Of a stretch of 64,000 bases of DNA, positions 63,956 through 64,000 are shown in pieces; the first letter of the stretch is position 1; every line of letters starts with the position of its first letter. The stretch covers positions 83,592,114 to 83,656,113 of the forward strand of contig CM038228.1 in the NCBI GenBank assembly GCA_021442155.1, in the 5' to 3' direction. Source of the DNA: Cymbidium sinense (lineage: Eukaryota; Streptophyta; Magnoliopsida; Asparagales; Orchidaceae). The position numbers and the translations under genes are program-made. The notes under the pieces were generated by a model, which saw only the letters and a list, made by a program, of their open reading frames with translations, was not told where the DNA came from and did not search any database.

Positions 63956-64000
63956 TGTGGTGTTTATTTTTAGATTTGTTCATGTGTGTATATGTGAGGG
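63956..64000. mobile_element. Left terminus of another family E copy, cut by the window end
   Basis: TGTGGTGTTTATTTTTAG is followed by ATTTGTTCATGTGTGTATAT, like 43383 onward. It interrupts arm sequence (about 63900-63955) at AAAATTCTTTTATTGT, so it is a nested insertion whose body lies outside the window. Confidence 0.7.

Overview
The window is nuclear DNA of a flowering plant. It is AT-rich, almost wholly transposon-derived, and carries two recognisable plant gene families: a gibberellin 2-oxidase and a DUF642 cell-wall protein. A monocot is possible, but I cannot establish that from this sequence. It is a scaffold, with one gap of exactly 100 N at 33989-34088. I see no intact protein-coding gene, rRNA or tRNA, and nothing bacterial.

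Left contig, 1-33988. Positions 1-6800 are AT-rich debris with a long dispersed direct repeat and MITE-like inverted-repeat elements. A GA2ox gene lies on the minus strand at 6954-8947. Its TATA box, start codon, first exon and intron look good, but its second exon is broken by several indels and a stop. Positions 10133-13126 are a tandem duplication in which one copy carries a MITE-like insertion and a TA microsatellite. At 16150-18409 and again at 31793-33988 lies a direct duplication of about 2.2 kb. Each copy holds the last exon of a DUF642 gene on the minus strand, and the two copies share one frameshift. Between them lie tandem repeats (20505-22580), a MITE-like element (25412-25914) and a decayed Ty3/Gypsy element of the Tat type (26762-31768). 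In that element gag, protease, RT, RNase H, a second RNase H and integrase can be followed in order despite many stops.

Right contig, 34089-64000. I find no gene here. Nearly all of it is built from one large non-coding repeat family, called family E below, present in both orientations and nested in itself. The one copy with both ends visible (43383-53966, about 10.6 kb) starts near TGCGGTGTTTATTTTT and ends with the inverted counterpart AAAATAAACACCATA. Its terminal inverted repeats are about 2.6 kb. Its interior has an AT-rich zone, a GC-richer core, a short palindrome, a 1-2 kb zone packed with TTGACC/GGTCAA motifs and a short block containing GACCTCAC. The arms carry a 22-base hairpin whose stem shows paired substitutions between copies. 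A hairpin of the same form sits in the left contig at 22865. Family E is the main candidate for something undescribed here; its class is unresolved.

All similarity statements come from reading the sequence by eye. No alignment or database search was run.
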